Assembly: GCA_037389465.1 (NCBI GenBank)
Contig: JAZARR010000146.1
Span: forward strand, 8,231,168 to 8,295,167
Reading direction: 5' to 3'
DNA length: 64,000 nt
Origin: Baylisascaris procyonis
Lineage: Eukaryota; Nematoda; Chromadorea; Rhabditida; Ascarididae
Positions within the stretch are counted from its first letter, which is position 1; the number at the start of each line of letters is the position of its first letter. Under the pieces are notes generated by a model. The model searched no databases. It was not told the origin of the DNA and worked only from the letters and a program-made list of their open reading frames with translations. A program made the translations under genes and the position numbers. Of this stretch, positions 26,601-40,000 are shown piece by piece.

Positions 26601-29600
26601 CTTATATTGCTTCGTTAAACACCACTTGTGCTATCAAAGGGGTGATCCACATTCAGCGCATACCATCCTTTCGCCCATCTCTCTCTTCTGTTGAAGAGAG
26701 AAGACTGCGGATGATGGGGGGGGGGGATAGAGGGTGGAGGGGTGACCATGGTGATAGGAATTGATAGAAAAAGATTATATGATTACGAGGATTGATTGCT
26801 TTCGAAATTAGTGGAATGCATTTTCAATACTATTTTGGTATGCGTATTGATGACAGGAAATTCATGCTTGCTAAACTCTAATTGTTTATTATTTTTTTAC
26901 TTTAATAATAATTTTTGTTGAGTGCTGCGGCAAACGAGTTACGAGGTTCATTCATATTGGCTGCCATCGACGCCACACACCACAATAATGAGCACGTGAC
27001 GAGAGCATTCCAGGTGGAAGCGTTCCCGACGCTTCATTACTTCGAACGGGGTGAACACAAGTTTCGCTATTCAGGCCAGCACTCTAAGGTTAGCTTTCAA
27101 TTCATCTTCACTTCTTGCTATCTGTAACAGCACCTCTATGGTAGGATGTCATATTGAACTCTTTTATGATATAACCCACAGTTTTCAGGAAGGTATAATA
27201 GCATGGTTGAAGAATCCCAGCGAAAAACCAGCAGTACAAGAACCTGGACCAGATGAGTTGCCTTGGTCGGAGGTGCCTTCTGAAGTTGTTCACCTTAGCG
27301 ATGAGCAATTCGATGAGTTCATCGCGTCTCATGCCAGTGTACTTGTCATGTTTTATGCTCCATGTAAGTGAGTTTTGCTTCAAAGAGTTACTTGAAATTT
27401 TGCCTTTACTTAGTAATAGCGGTCGATCATTCAGTGAATCTATTGCATCCATTTATGCACGCATCTAAATTTCAAGGCTTATTTTATGAAGGAGGTTTAC
27501 CGTTATCCGGCCAAAGGCCAGCATCAAAAATATGCAGCCAGGTCATATAATGCCTCTGCTGTGAAACAATATGGCATGTGGATATTGCTATGCAAACCGT
27601 TTTGAGTACCCTTAAATGAGGGGGAGGGAATGCGGAAAGGCTGGTTGTGTAAATACTTTTAATTTTATTCGTTAGATACATTCGTTTTGAGGGTGTGGTC
27701 ATTGCAAAAAAGCGAAGCCGGAATATGCGGCCGCAGCTGAATTATTGAAGAAAGAAGGCGGTACCGGAGTTTTGGCAGCAGTCGATGCCACAGTGCACAG
27801 GTATTCTAGCATGTTTAACAGTGATTTTTTCTTGTTTTTTTTTTGAACGGTACATTTCTTTCCCTGGTTGCCGCTTATTCCCCCCCCCCCCCTCACCTAA
27901 AAAACACTCATTTTGCCAGAAATTTGTGGAACTCTTTTCGCTGTAACATCTATTAGCGTTTGGAAAACAAAGGGTATAACATAGCAACCCAAACCTACAA
28001 ATAGGATTCGGAAAACACCTTAGAAACGCTACTGTAAACGACAATTTTTTTTTTTTGCAGGAAAATCGCTGAGAAAGTCGGCATCGAAGGATATCCAACA
28101 TTCGCATATTTCAAAGACGGAAAATTCGCATGGAGAATAAACGAACGTACCAAAGATGGATTTTACAATTTCATGAAAAAGTATGTTGCATGCTCGAGCT
28201 TTTTCTTTCATGAAATTTGAAAAGAACGTCGTGTTAATACGACTTTCGTACTGAATTCAGCCTATCTAGATTTAGCGGCGACGATTTTAATTCTCCTTTT
28301 AATTTCTCCTTCGATAAAGTAACTCTTTCAATTCGGTTAACGTTTTATTGGAACGAGATCACTGATCGCCTCATTGAAGTTGAACTATATTCCTGTTCGG
28401 TATGCTGTCTTACTGTAGTCTGAATTCGGGCTTTATGTCTCCCTTTATCCTTTCATCTTTATAAAAGCTCCTTTTATCCCTATTATCTTTCAAGTTTGCT
28501 GTTGAGTGTCTATTGTTCGGATGTGATGTCTTAGAGCATTTGGCTATCGCTGATGATGGCCCTTTCAAACATTGATTGTTGAAGAGAGTTTAGTCTCGAA
28601 ATTATACGTTGATCTGTGTGATAGGATTGCCGGGGATGCACTCAGCCGGTTATGACCGAACTTGCTGCGATGAGTGGTTTGTTCGACTATGAATATATGT
28701 CAAAGATTCTTGCCATCTAATGGCTATCAGCCAATTGAGGCCCTATTTATTACTCATAGAGTTTTGATCTACGTCGCTCAAATCTCAATCTGCCCCACCA
28801 AAAATTGATTCATCAGGTAAAGAAGTCGTAAATTATGTTCACAAATAGTGAACAACAAAATCAGAACGGAAGGGGAGTGGATGGACGGGGCAGGGCAGCA
28901 TATCTGAGTGTAATATCATCGAATAGTTTAAATGTTTCCATCATCGAAGTTTTCTTCCCAACTGTAGATGAGAAATTATTGTTGCACTTGACGTCAGTAC
29001 TGTGGGAAGTATATTCGACTTCCCAACTATCTCTATAATTGATCGTTTGAGATAACCTTCGAAGACGATCTACGATTTCAGTCCTGTTGAACCACCGCCA
29101 CCTGAGCTCCCTTGGAAAATGCAAGAGGGCAGTGTGCTTCATCTCGATGTTGCAAATTTCAAATCACAACTCAAGAAGAAGAAGGATGCGTTGGTGATGT
29201 TTTACGCTCCATGTAAGTCCTGTGTTCGACTTTAGTAGATTTGCTATGACGATGACGACTTTTTCTTACAAGTTAATTATGCTCTTTTAATATTCCTTAT
29301 TTGAATATGCGTTATTGATGTCTGAAGCAGTCCCAGGTTGGAATCCGATTCCAAGCTGAGAACAGAGACAGACAAAAGGGGGTTATTTGAAATGAAGAAA
29401 GGAATCCAGAAGGGAAAAATCAGCACAATAAAAAAAAATCTCGTTCGACGACGTGGTTGTCTTTCGTTGGCCGTGATCGCAACTCTATCCAGGCATTGCG
29501 GAGGAGGAGAGAGGGGAAATACGCAGATAAACTAATTTATGAAGAGGAACATCTATCAGTAGGTCATTTGAAAATATTCTTCATATGTGACTATGTTTTT

Positions 29601-32600
29601 TTTTTTTTGGAATCGGCTGGTGCAGATTTTCGACCATCAAAACGAGAGCAAACGGCAGTTATAATCGAAAGTGGAATCAGCAGTAATCTATTGGCTGCAT
29701 ATTCGTTCCTAGCACTGTTCTGTTTATCGCTTTAATGCTTTAAAAAAAAAAAAATTCTTTAGAAGTAAGAAATCGTGATATTTTAACCAAATTTCATCAT
29801 GCAAAAGTTATAATTACATAGTGCAGACGATCGGTGAAGTGCTAATATAACTTCAATTTCTGCAACATTTTTCACGAACGTTTTCAGCATTCAGAGACAT
29901 TCATAGCTGCTTTCAAGTAAGCAGTCTCAAATTTCTGTTGTTGATTAGCGTATGCATGCAGATGATTCACCTTTAGAGTACGTTTGCGTGCTAAGGTATC
30001 TATGAATTATTGCTTCAGAGGCGCTCTTCTGGAATAGTAATTAATGGACATACATGCTAACTTTCGAAGCTTACTTATTATCTGCATTTTCGGTCAGACT
30101 TGCTCTTACTTCTGCCATTTTGTTTTAAAAATGCACTTCGCAATTCCATTTTAAGCGTATTTATTTCTATATGAATTCGCACGATTCGGTAGCTTCTCAA
30201 AACCTCTTTTGTTGGATCGTTGTTGCAAATAAAAATGTTCCTTTAGGGTGTCAATTTTGTCAGAGGGCAAAACCGTTTTTCTCGGAAGCGGCCCGTCAAT
30301 TAGCTGGTGAGAGTCGTATCGTTTTTGCGGCTATCGACTGCACATCGGAGATATCATTGTGCCGTGAATATGACGTTCAGGTATTCGATGTTTTGTTTTT
30401 TATTGCTTTTATACCGATAGCTGATTAGTGATTCCATATATCCCAGGATCAGATGCTTTCTCAACGATCGAATCTTGCAATTGCCATCTTAGCTTGTTTA
30501 TTGTAGCATTATAGGTTCCGACCTGAGCTTATTGTTGACAAAAGTCATTTCATCTCATCCTATAAGAGGAAGTAGTATGGCTGATCTATCGCCCGAAGTT
30601 GCTTCGTTCTCCCTCTCTCTTTCTCACTCATTCTTCTTAATCAGAAAGTCAGCAGCTATTTCCAAGACAGAGGGGATGTGCCCCAATCGGGTGCTAAAGA
30701 AGCATAAGAAACAGTTGAAAATTTCAAAGGATTTGGGAAAAAACCACTCAAAAACTTGCAACTTCCGATGACTTTTCTAATTGACCTGCAAATTGCTAAA
30801 GATCATCGTTGCCGGCTTACGGAAGTGAGACAGTTGCTAAATGTTTTTGGTTTTATGTTTCATCCTCCTTGTGGGAAGCGGTTCCTGGCAGTCAGTGTGT
30901 CGCAAATTTTGGCCAAAGTGATGAGTTTCAGGGTTTGTCGGGAATGTGAAGGAGGTAAGATTGAATGCCGTTTGAAGGTAGTGGGCTAGTTCACTTCAAA
31001 TTGAGAGGTTCTGTTATAGGGCTATCCCACTATTATTTATCTATCCTATGGTAAGAATCGAGTTGACTATGTCGGTGCACATGATACGCAATCGTTTATG
31101 GACTTTGTGAAACAGGCCGGACAAAAGGATGGGTAAGGCATTGTTGCTTGTTTCTTTATTTGTTCTTTTTTCATCATAAAGGTGAATTTATACGTGAGGA
31201 TTATTGGAAAGAAGAAAACATTCACCGAATATGAGACATTAACTATTGTTTAACTTCTGGTTGTTTTGGAATGATAAAATGTTAACAATAGCATTGATGG
31301 TGAACTTTAAGTTTTTAAACCGTAATTGAGCAAGAGGGATACCTCAAATAGTGCTCTAGACTCATAATTTATGGTGATAATTTTGCAAAGTGCTTCTATT
31401 CATTGAGGGAAGGAAATCTCTACATTATTCGATACCCTAAACGCATCGCAAATAGCCAACTAAGCTTTATATCGTATCTTGAAGGTCATATTTTAATGTA
31501 ACTTCGTTCTTTAATCTGTTGTATCACATACAATTTGTTTTCATGGATATTTTATTATCGCAGTTTTATGGGTGCTTCCAATAAATTGAGCCTCTAAAAT
31601 GATCATAAAAGCAACACTATAGGCAGGTCTTTGAATGCTTGAAGCATACTTCGTTTATTTCCGTTCGTGGGTTTTTTTTTCTTTCAGTTATACATCAGTA
31701 TATACTAGGCCATTATGGAAAAGATTTTCATATTTTCGTGGTCAAATTTTGCATTTTAGAGAATCGTCACCTGACTCAGGGGTATCCTTTGTGGATGCTG
31801 TAAAAGTGCTATCGAAAGGAAACCTCGATGACTATACCTCTTCTGGCGAATCGATCGTTATGTTTTTTAAACCATGTAGGTTGCCTTTTCGAAATTTTAT
31901 TACCCATTTACTCAGTCATAATATTCATGACAATTTTCTCATCAAAAATGACTCATTATCTTATTAGTATCAATATTATTTATTTCATAGGTTGGCGTCC
32001 CATTTAATGACAATTGTTTTGCAAGTCTCTGCTTTCCCATTCGTGACCCCTGCATTATGTTTTCACTCGATGCCTTGTTACATCGCAACCTCTCGTTTTA
32101 TTCTTTTCTTACATACCAATTATTTACTTCTTTCGTCGAAAATCTCATTTTCTTTTCATCTACGAAATAGACGAACCCCCGTTCCTGGGCAACGCAGGAA
32201 TTTCTTTACCTACATCTGGGAAATACTTCCCTTCCCAAGGCAATTGCAATAAGTGGAACACGTAAATGGGGAGGTTTATAGGAAAGGTGATCTGTTTTGG
32301 TGTCAAAAAACGATCGTTGTTCTAAATGCGAATTGTCCGTTGACAAATATGAGGTTCCCGTTGATGCACATTCAGTTTATCTACATTGCTGAAAATATGG
32401 AATGCACTTTCGGTTTCCTTCCTCTGAAGTAAATGAAGCGGCGACAAAACATACATTAGAGCACTCTGTTGGAAGAACCCCTCTTCTTACGCCTGCCCAT
32501 ATCAGTTGTCTTGAAAATATTTTCCTTTGTGCTATCTGTAATAAATGGTTCGTTGCACCAATAAGGTGTTTTAGGATTGCTCGTTTTTAACAGTAACATT

Positions 32601-33895
32601 GAAGAAAAACTTCCTTATTGGAGATAAGAACCCTCATAACAAAGCATATAATCTCGGTACAATGCTTAACAGTGCTGGAAATGAGAGGGAGGGGTGGGGG
32701 GATGGGGGGATGGGGTTGAGAGGAGCGAAGATGTCGAAATGAACCGAATTAATATTTTTGGTAGTTTCTATGAATAACCAAATTGAGGTTATTTCAGCGT
32801 GCAAAGAATGTGAAAATGCGAAATCCGCATTCAATGCAGCTGCAGAAAACGTGAAAAATGGCAATTTTATTGCGGTTGATTGCACTCAAAATGAAGGTTT
32901 ATTTTTTATTTTTTCATTCAAATTCATCGATTTTAGCAATTTCTAAGTTTCATTCTATACTTAACTAAATGATCTATTAAGTGAAATATTTATAGTTAGC
33001 ACAACAATTCGATCACTAAGTGATATTTGAATTTTTGTAATGGTTGAGAGAGGTAGTAATTTCGGTGATATTGAATTCAGTTATTCATAAAACATCAAGG
33101 GAGGATATGAAAATTACAAGTTTCAAACGCTAGTTTGCAACTTATGGATGGTCTTTACATAACACCAGATGCTCCTAGTTCGTGGTTGGATTGGCACGTT
33201 GATGATTCACTTTAAAGACCCAAAAATTTGAAAATTATGAGCTTGCTATGATTGTTGTGTGAGTGAAAGCTTATTCGGTGAATGTTTGGGGCGAAAGAAT
33301 ACACTTCAGCATCAAAGAACCTTACTTGTTCTGAAAAAAAATCTTCCACAGGTATGAATTTACTTTATTTGCATGAATGGACGCTTTCGGACTCAAATAT
33401 TTGGTGATGTTTGGGGGGATATTTTTCTGTTTGAGGGGCTATATTTTAGCGATGCTGGAGGAAAGATAAGTTAGTGTAATTGAAAATATTCAAGACTTGT
33501 TTTGAAAAATCATTGTGCACATTTGTACAGCAATAATGTAGCATCATATTATACTATTTTTTTAGTGATGGTTTTTTTCTAAAGGAAAGCGGAAGCTCAT
33601 TGTTTATAGCATTTAGGAGAGAGGATTCAACTGAAAGGGATTTGCACACATACTCAAGCAACGAACTGTTTACAATTACAGTGCACTGCAAGCGATCCAC
33701 TTTTTTAATGAAGAGACAAGGTAATTAATTAAGAAAATAATTTCAGGTTTATGCGAGGAACTTCACGTCGAGAAGTACCCGACTTTTAAGTTTTTTACTG
33801 AAGGTAAGGTACACGACTACGTTGGGGAACGAACCTCTGCTGATTTCATCAATGCGTTTATGCGAACGAAACCAGTCGAGCATACCGAACTTTAG
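23620..33895 (+). CDS. PDIA5: PDIA5-like ER protein disulfide isomerase with four thioredoxin domains (631 aa)
   Basis: Exons, all phase-consistent: 23620-23661, 23716-23802, 24891-25111, 25722-25849, 26485-26590, 26923-27088, 27189-27363, 27692-27800, 28061-28180, 29082-29212, 30247-30380, 31020-31132, 31760-31875, 32798-32896 and 33747-33895 (TAG). Signal peptide at 1-30 ([10 protein letters not shown]). A redox-inactive b-like domain at about 30-159 matches PDIA5 ([22 protein letters not shown]). Thioredoxin domains follow with active sites CGHC 184-187, CGHC 310-313, CQFC 430-433 and CKEC 551-554. All four keep the cis-proline loop (FPTL, YPTF, YPTI, YPTF). The C-terminus HTEL is a KDEL-type retrieval signal. 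It should make, break or rearrange disulfides in the ER lumen. Human PDIA5 has three a-type domains and about 520 residues; the fourth domain is extra, and there Ser550 replaces the usual Trp. Confidence 0.93.
23662..23715 (+). other. 54-bp intron in the signal-peptide region that is also open in frame
   Basis: It begins GTACAT, ends TTATTTGCAG, is a multiple of three and has no stop. Spliced, the protein starts [14 protein letters not shown] then IAILLLFEV, a compact signal peptide. Retained, it inserts 18 residues and leaves a second hydrophobic stretch ([14 protein letters not shown]). Splicing is the better model. Confidence 0.6.
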
Positions 33896-34254
33896 CTATG
33901 CGAACCCATTCCACTTCGAACAGATTGCTATACTTCTGTAAGGGGAGAGCATTGTTTGTTTGTGTACTCATCTTTAGATGTCTTACTATTTTTATCTTAC
34001 GCAAAATGCAGTCTTGTTGATATAATTAATGATCTTTGATTAATAGGATTTATTAAAACGGGTCCCTTCTGGGACAGCTAGCTAATATTGTGGCCGATAA
34101 GAGTACTATCTGAATGTGATAGGATTTCTCAGAGGAAAAGAAACCCCGTAAGACCAACGCAATTCGTTGCGAGAGGATTCTATCAGAGAGGGTATTGGAT
34201 GTTCGGATGTTTCATACAATTGTTTGTGATGGTTCAAAAAACCACCATATATAT

Positions 34255-34260
34255 AATAAA
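34255..34260 (+). terminator. Candidate poly(A) signal AATAAA for the PDIA5-like transcript
   Basis: A perfect AATAAA 360 bp after the TAG at 33893-33895, the first one downstream, followed by T-rich DNA. Confidence 0.5.
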
Positions 34261-37093
34261 GTTATTTTTAACGATTCGAAAGAAAATCGAATACAGTTAA
34301 TCATTTTTCTATTGTGATTTAATGACGCATTTACGGTTTGTTCTTAAGTGCCTTCTTGAATGCATTTTAGGCCCATTATGAAGGGCGTATCATGCTGCTA
34401 TATGCATTGCCATGCATCGTTTATTTTTTATTTATTTATTTATTTATTTTTGTTTGTTTAACTTACCTGTTGTAACGTCCTGAATTTGTGTGCTAAATTC
34501 ATATTCAATACTCGGGTGTACATTACAGACCTGATATTCCGGCAGTGTTGAAAAATTAGGGCTCCTAAAGCAGAATATGATCGATTTGTGGTGCCACTGT
34601 CCAAATACTTCAATGCTGCTGTTATTTTCGGTTTCTGCGTCTACGTTTCTCAATAAGATGCTTTAAGTGATGCTATAAAAGTTGCCAATATACCAAGAGG
34701 ACGTTTTTATGCGGGATATGTTCCTCATGGATTGTGCAGTAGTCATCGGTATCCTAAAATAAAGTTCCTTCATTGCAGTGTTCTGTTGTGTATATAATAA
34801 CGTGAGTCGATATTTTTATACTAATACAAAGTTTGGTGTTTTAATTAACTCTTCCATAAAGCCTCATCACCGACAGCGTTGTGTCCTGTACTTTATTTGT
34901 CTTCGGGGGATTTAGTGACTCTTATATGTAGGAAAATGATACCCACGAGAGGTATTATCATGTTTTTTTCGGTACATGCTACATTAAGGGGTAGTAGGAG
35001 TTGCGAGGGATGCTATTGAGCGTAAAGAAGGCAAAAAAGATGGGGCTTATTCGCCAAGTGCGGTATATGGTAAAAAGGCTCCAATTCCAGGAAGGGAAGG
35101 AAATGAGGTGGGATGGGAAGTAATCAGAATTCCGCATATTTCACAAGTAGTGTGCAGGAAACTCGTTCCGTATATGCGCTTCTTTCTTTCGCACTAGCTA
35201 GAAATGTCTGGATGATCGGAAGGAAATGGGTATCGCAAATGAGCTGTGGATGCTTGACTACACGTACGAGTATGCGCTAGCTTTAGGTCGAGATATGACG
35301 AAGTGAAGAGGGAGGATGAATTCTTCTAGAACAATGCTTGTTCGTTAGTGCCAGCTGAGAGATAGTGTCAGTAGTGAGTGTATGTGTGTCAATATATGCG
35401 ACAAATTTTAAGTTCTAACTTTTCTTTCGATGTCTTTTGATGACTCAAAGTGAATGCGATGAACGGGAAGCGTCCGGAATATGCGGAATAAACTGGGTTT
35501 TTTCGTTGTTTTTTTTTGGAACTTGAAATAGGAAGCATTTTTTTCTGAGCTAGAGTGCTTGTTTTGTTAGGGCACTTCAAATGTCTCAGGGAGCAATAAC
35601 TCGAATGTATCCCACTTGAAAATACCTATGGATTACAGCAAGTTATAGTGCCTGCACTTTGACAACGGGATATTATCAGTGAGTAGTGGCTACTCAAAGT
35701 TCATTTGGAATGACCACCAGTCCAATCCTGACTCTAGCGCGACCGGGTGTTGGCACTCAAAAGATTTAATCTCAAGTACCGCACAGACATCAAAAGGACC
35801 TTGGGGGGAGGGGGATAGCGGAAAGGTAGCAGTCCACTGAGGTTCAGTGACGGTTTTGAAACGGAGGTTTCAGAAAGCGCATTAAAAGTCCACAATAGCA
35901 ACACGCATATGATATGATGTGTGTGCGTGTGTGAACCAAACGGAAGAGGATGGAAATGTCAGCAAAGGATTTTAAATCCATTTGATTTCGAGGTCTGTCA
36001 TCAATAACGATGGATGTAGCTTATATAGCATGCCTTAAAATACTGATAATACCTGATGTAGCAAGGCAAAGCTCCGAAGTTGAGGCTTCTGCATGCCCTG
36101 TAAAGGTCGAATGCGGCAAATAGTCAATCGTTTCCATATTCAACCTTTACTTGAAATATGACAGTTTATTTGTGGACGAGAGTAGAGAGAGGGGTGGCAG
36201 TTCAACCTCCTCCAGTGTTTTTTCAATCAGTCAGTGGGGGAATAGGGGGAGGGGGTGGGGAATTACTTTTGATGTGTTCATCATCTTTTCTCATCCCCTT
36301 CAATTAGTTGCGTTTTTGATGCTTTAATATCTCGGCTTCATGCTTCATTTTGTGTTTATTTTGTGCTATTTGAAAGAGTTCATTGTCCATGCCACCCCAT
36401 GCATGGACACATCTTGCAGATGGCACTCTATTATATCATGCCCAGAGGCTATCGGGGATTGAGCACCGAGGAAGTGATCTCTTGCATTACCAACATCCTT
36501 CAATATAACATCCCATCCTGTAGAGTGCCATAGTTAGGAAACTTCGTTGCTTCTTTTCAAAGAAATATAGTAGATTTATAGTTGGAGCAGCCTTAGCATA
36601 ACTCATCACTTTCTGCATTTTGTTCATCGCTTGTTGTGATCAGCCTTTGCTTTCTGGAACCCGATGTTCTTTATGCAAATGCTATAGATGGTTCGAAAAA
36701 TATGTTTGATGTTGGCCCAAGTTCACGCAAAAGGGGAATCTGTGGCTCGGCTACAAGAGTGGGGAATCCGTAGTCCTTAGGCAATGAGAGTAGAGAATCC
36801 GTGAACCCGTAATGCAGGCACTAACTGGACACTTCCCAGACGTGTGTGATAGGAAATAACGATTTCTTGGTTGTGTTAGGGTCACGGACCCAACCCTCGT
36901 GTTCAAGCCGCCACTTCACGGCCGATCCATAAATTACCCTATTTGTTGCGTGACCACAGCGCCACTCTGTAGCTGAGCCATGGATTCCCGATCGTTCATT
37001 AGATTCTTACGGATGAATAGTTGAGTGCAGAGCGGTTAATTCACGTGCCTTCAGAAGTCTCTGCAGTCTGTGTGGACGTTGATTCTTGCATCG
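34261..37093. other. Intergenic; one unexplained minus-strand open segment
   Basis: No assignable gene. At 34653-34455 the minus strand is open and ends in a strong donor (ACAACAG|GTAAGT). A TTTA tandem (TTTATTTATTTATTT) lies at about 34422-34449. The rest shows short mixed frames and purine-rich G stretches (about 35800 and 36240). Confidence 0.5.
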
Positions 37094-40000
37094 ATGCAGT
37101 GCTCGTCATCGAATGAATTCTTTGTGGCGCCAACTTCCTCGCAGCCATCCGGTTGGTGAATTGCTTTACATCATCTCGAATATTGGCCCAATATGATAAA
37201 GACAGTTGGCGCTAATTGTTACTTCCCTTCCCTGATGGCCTTCAAATTAAGGGAGAGAAGAAGATCGTGATATTCGTAGCAATCTCACTTCGCGATTGAG
37301 GCCAGGAAAGTGACGATTCACTTGTAAAATATCGTCGAAATTGCGTAGGCGAGGGGCGGAGGGGGAGGAAGGAGATTAAAAAAAAACTGCAGGGGGTATG
37401 TGCAGTTGAAATTTCAAGGAGTCGCTTAAGAGGGGTTTCTCTTTGTTCTTTTACAAGTAGGCTGTCTGTCGCCTGAACTTTCATGTCACAGGTATCAGAA
37501 TATCCGTTTATTGTTCTTCCGGAATTATTAACTCATATTTCATTTTCCCTTTCAAAAATTTTTTAAATCATGAAGTTGCATTTTCTTTAATGCATTGAAT
37601 TGTGCATGTATTTATAGCCGAATATCGCTTGCGTTTATTTGCTTATCTCACATCGTTTTGCGTTTCTATAATATCTGATTGATTGATTGATGAAATGTGT
37701 ATTAACTAAAATAAGACACAAAATTGAAGTTGATTTAACCGTGTGTCATTACTAACTTTTCTATCGTATTGTTCTTCTTCCTCTATATAGTCAATTTATC
37801 TGCTTGTCGTATTTCGCGAATATAATTGCAGTAGTTTTCGTGTTGAAATTGAAGCGAGAAGGAGGGCAAACTTATAGATGAGTGTCTTCACATTGTCGTT
37901 ATAGTCTTTCACGAATATCGATCATAACCAGGAATATGTATTCAAGCAGTCCTTAGAAATTTTCTCTATGCTGATTCAGCGAATTCGATATGAAGAGTTA
38001 ATTCCTCTTATGGATTGACTCTAGATGATCGATTCATTCTTGTTCGGCAATATTTGAACTTTACCTTTAATGTGCACATCTTTGACAAAGCATGGCTATA
38101 GTGAGGTGTTGATTCGATTGCTTCACTTTCCAGGTGAGTCGAATTCATCCTCATTGCTTGCTGCTGTTCTGTCCACCACATCGAGTGCCGTCGCACCCAG
38201 CTCCGTTACACAACAGGTTTCTATTTGAATAGCGCACCCACCATCTAATGATTTCTTAGGTTTTTTTTTTAAGTATAATAGTCGATCATTTGAGATCGAA
38301 TATTAGATTTTGTTGGGATGATAGAAATTTTTAAGTAGAATAATATATAAGAAGGTCTACTTTACCGATTTTTTTCCCATTTTCTTCTTACTTTTGGTTT
38401 TATTTCAATTAAAATACGACAGTACAAGCGTTTATCCTGACTGATGATCGTTGATGATACTGTTAACGGTGCATTTTATTATGAATAATGTGCAACGAAT
38501 AGTGAGGAGGCACTGAGTAAAAACGTTCACCATTCGCAAACTATAAAGTAGTAGGTAATTTTAAGGCGAATGGTACTTGGTGACATATATCCCCGTCACT
38601 GAAGAACGTTCTTTTCTGGAGCATTTAGTGGAGGGGTCGAGGAAAAGGAGGGATGAGCGATTCCTTTCCCCGCGATTTAGTAATTTCATTGTTCTCTATA
38701 TTTCTAACTCTGTCACTGAAATTTCAAACAATTTATTCTCGATTGGGAAGCGATTTAGGATTAAAATGGGATATTTAAGGTGTCTCGAAGTGAGGTCTCA
38801 CAGGGATCAGCCTCTCAATACGAGCATGTGACTGTGATGACGCATCTGCAACAACCCACTAAACCTGACACTCGTACGCAGTGTGCTGTCCGCTGTTCGC
38901 TTGGTACGCTACGTTAACGCATTGCTAATTTCAACGTATCGCATCTGTTATCGTTGTAGTAATTCATTTTCACATCAATAAGTGATATTTAAAGATGCAC
39001 TTAGAGTGCTCATACCCAAACCATTGAAATTAGTCTTATCTGCTTTTATAACTACGTTCACTATGATCGTTCGGAAATGCAATAGTACCAAAACTTGTCT
39101 CAGGTTATTCTGGGGTGATGTGATTGTTGCATCTGAGTTATTCGACGATGCGGCAGTATGCTTCTATAGTTGCTTAGACACTGACAATAAGGTGAACTGG
39201 GTAAATAAATGCAGGTATATATAGGGTTGTAGCGTTACGTGATGTTGGCAGTATTAGTTGGCTATTCACTCGTTTCTTTACTGTTCGATTTTTAGTGGTT
39301 TGGCACCCAGCTTTTTATGCTTATGCATGGTGTGATCTCTGATGCATCTACAGCATTAAATGGCAATTTTCATTGACGAGAGCATTCATCTCGGATAAGC
39401 GTTGTTTTTGTTGATTATGTAGTAGATAAGTGTTACTCAATTTCTTGATTCGATGGAATACTGCATGCTTGAGAATCAGCCCTATATAATCCGCATCGTT
39501 TGTTCGTTTTGTTTGAGTATGCTGTGCTTTTTATGGATAAATGTATTTGTTGTAAAGCGCATTATGATGATGGGGATGAATTTTGCAGAGGCATCGACCA
39601 GTTCATATGCAGAGAGTGCCCCCGCGATGGGTGCATTACACGTACATGCCCCATCTGCAATCACCCAACAGGTTGGCGATTTTGTTCGAAATGCTGTTTA
39701 TTTGTTTGGCCATTTTAATTCGCAATGATTCTATTCTTAAAGGCGAAAGACTTTGCACTTATTGTTTTGGCAGCATCAAATTTGGTTTCATTAGCGAATC
39801 CTTAGTCGGCGATGATTGTTAGGAAGATTCATACAAATTGATGCTTAAATGGTGATTGGCTTTTAATGCTTTTATATAATTATGTAAGTAGTCACGTTTT
39901 AACACAGGCGTTGATATCTTAAGTGCTTTCCGCCTCGCATTTTGTTCATCCACTGCATACTTTAGATATGAATGGAGTAGACACTTTGGCATTGTTGTAC

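Noticed and set aside
27742..28107. 121-residue minus-strand frame
   Set aside because: It is antisense to two solid PDIA5-like exons and the intron between them, and shows no domain.
39500..39718. Cysteine-rich frame (MDKCICCKAHYDDG...) looking like a zinc finger
   Set aside because: It overlaps exon 39589-39671 in another frame. The frame kept is the one that joins exons on both sides with matching phase and the same Ser/Ala/Gln-rich composition.
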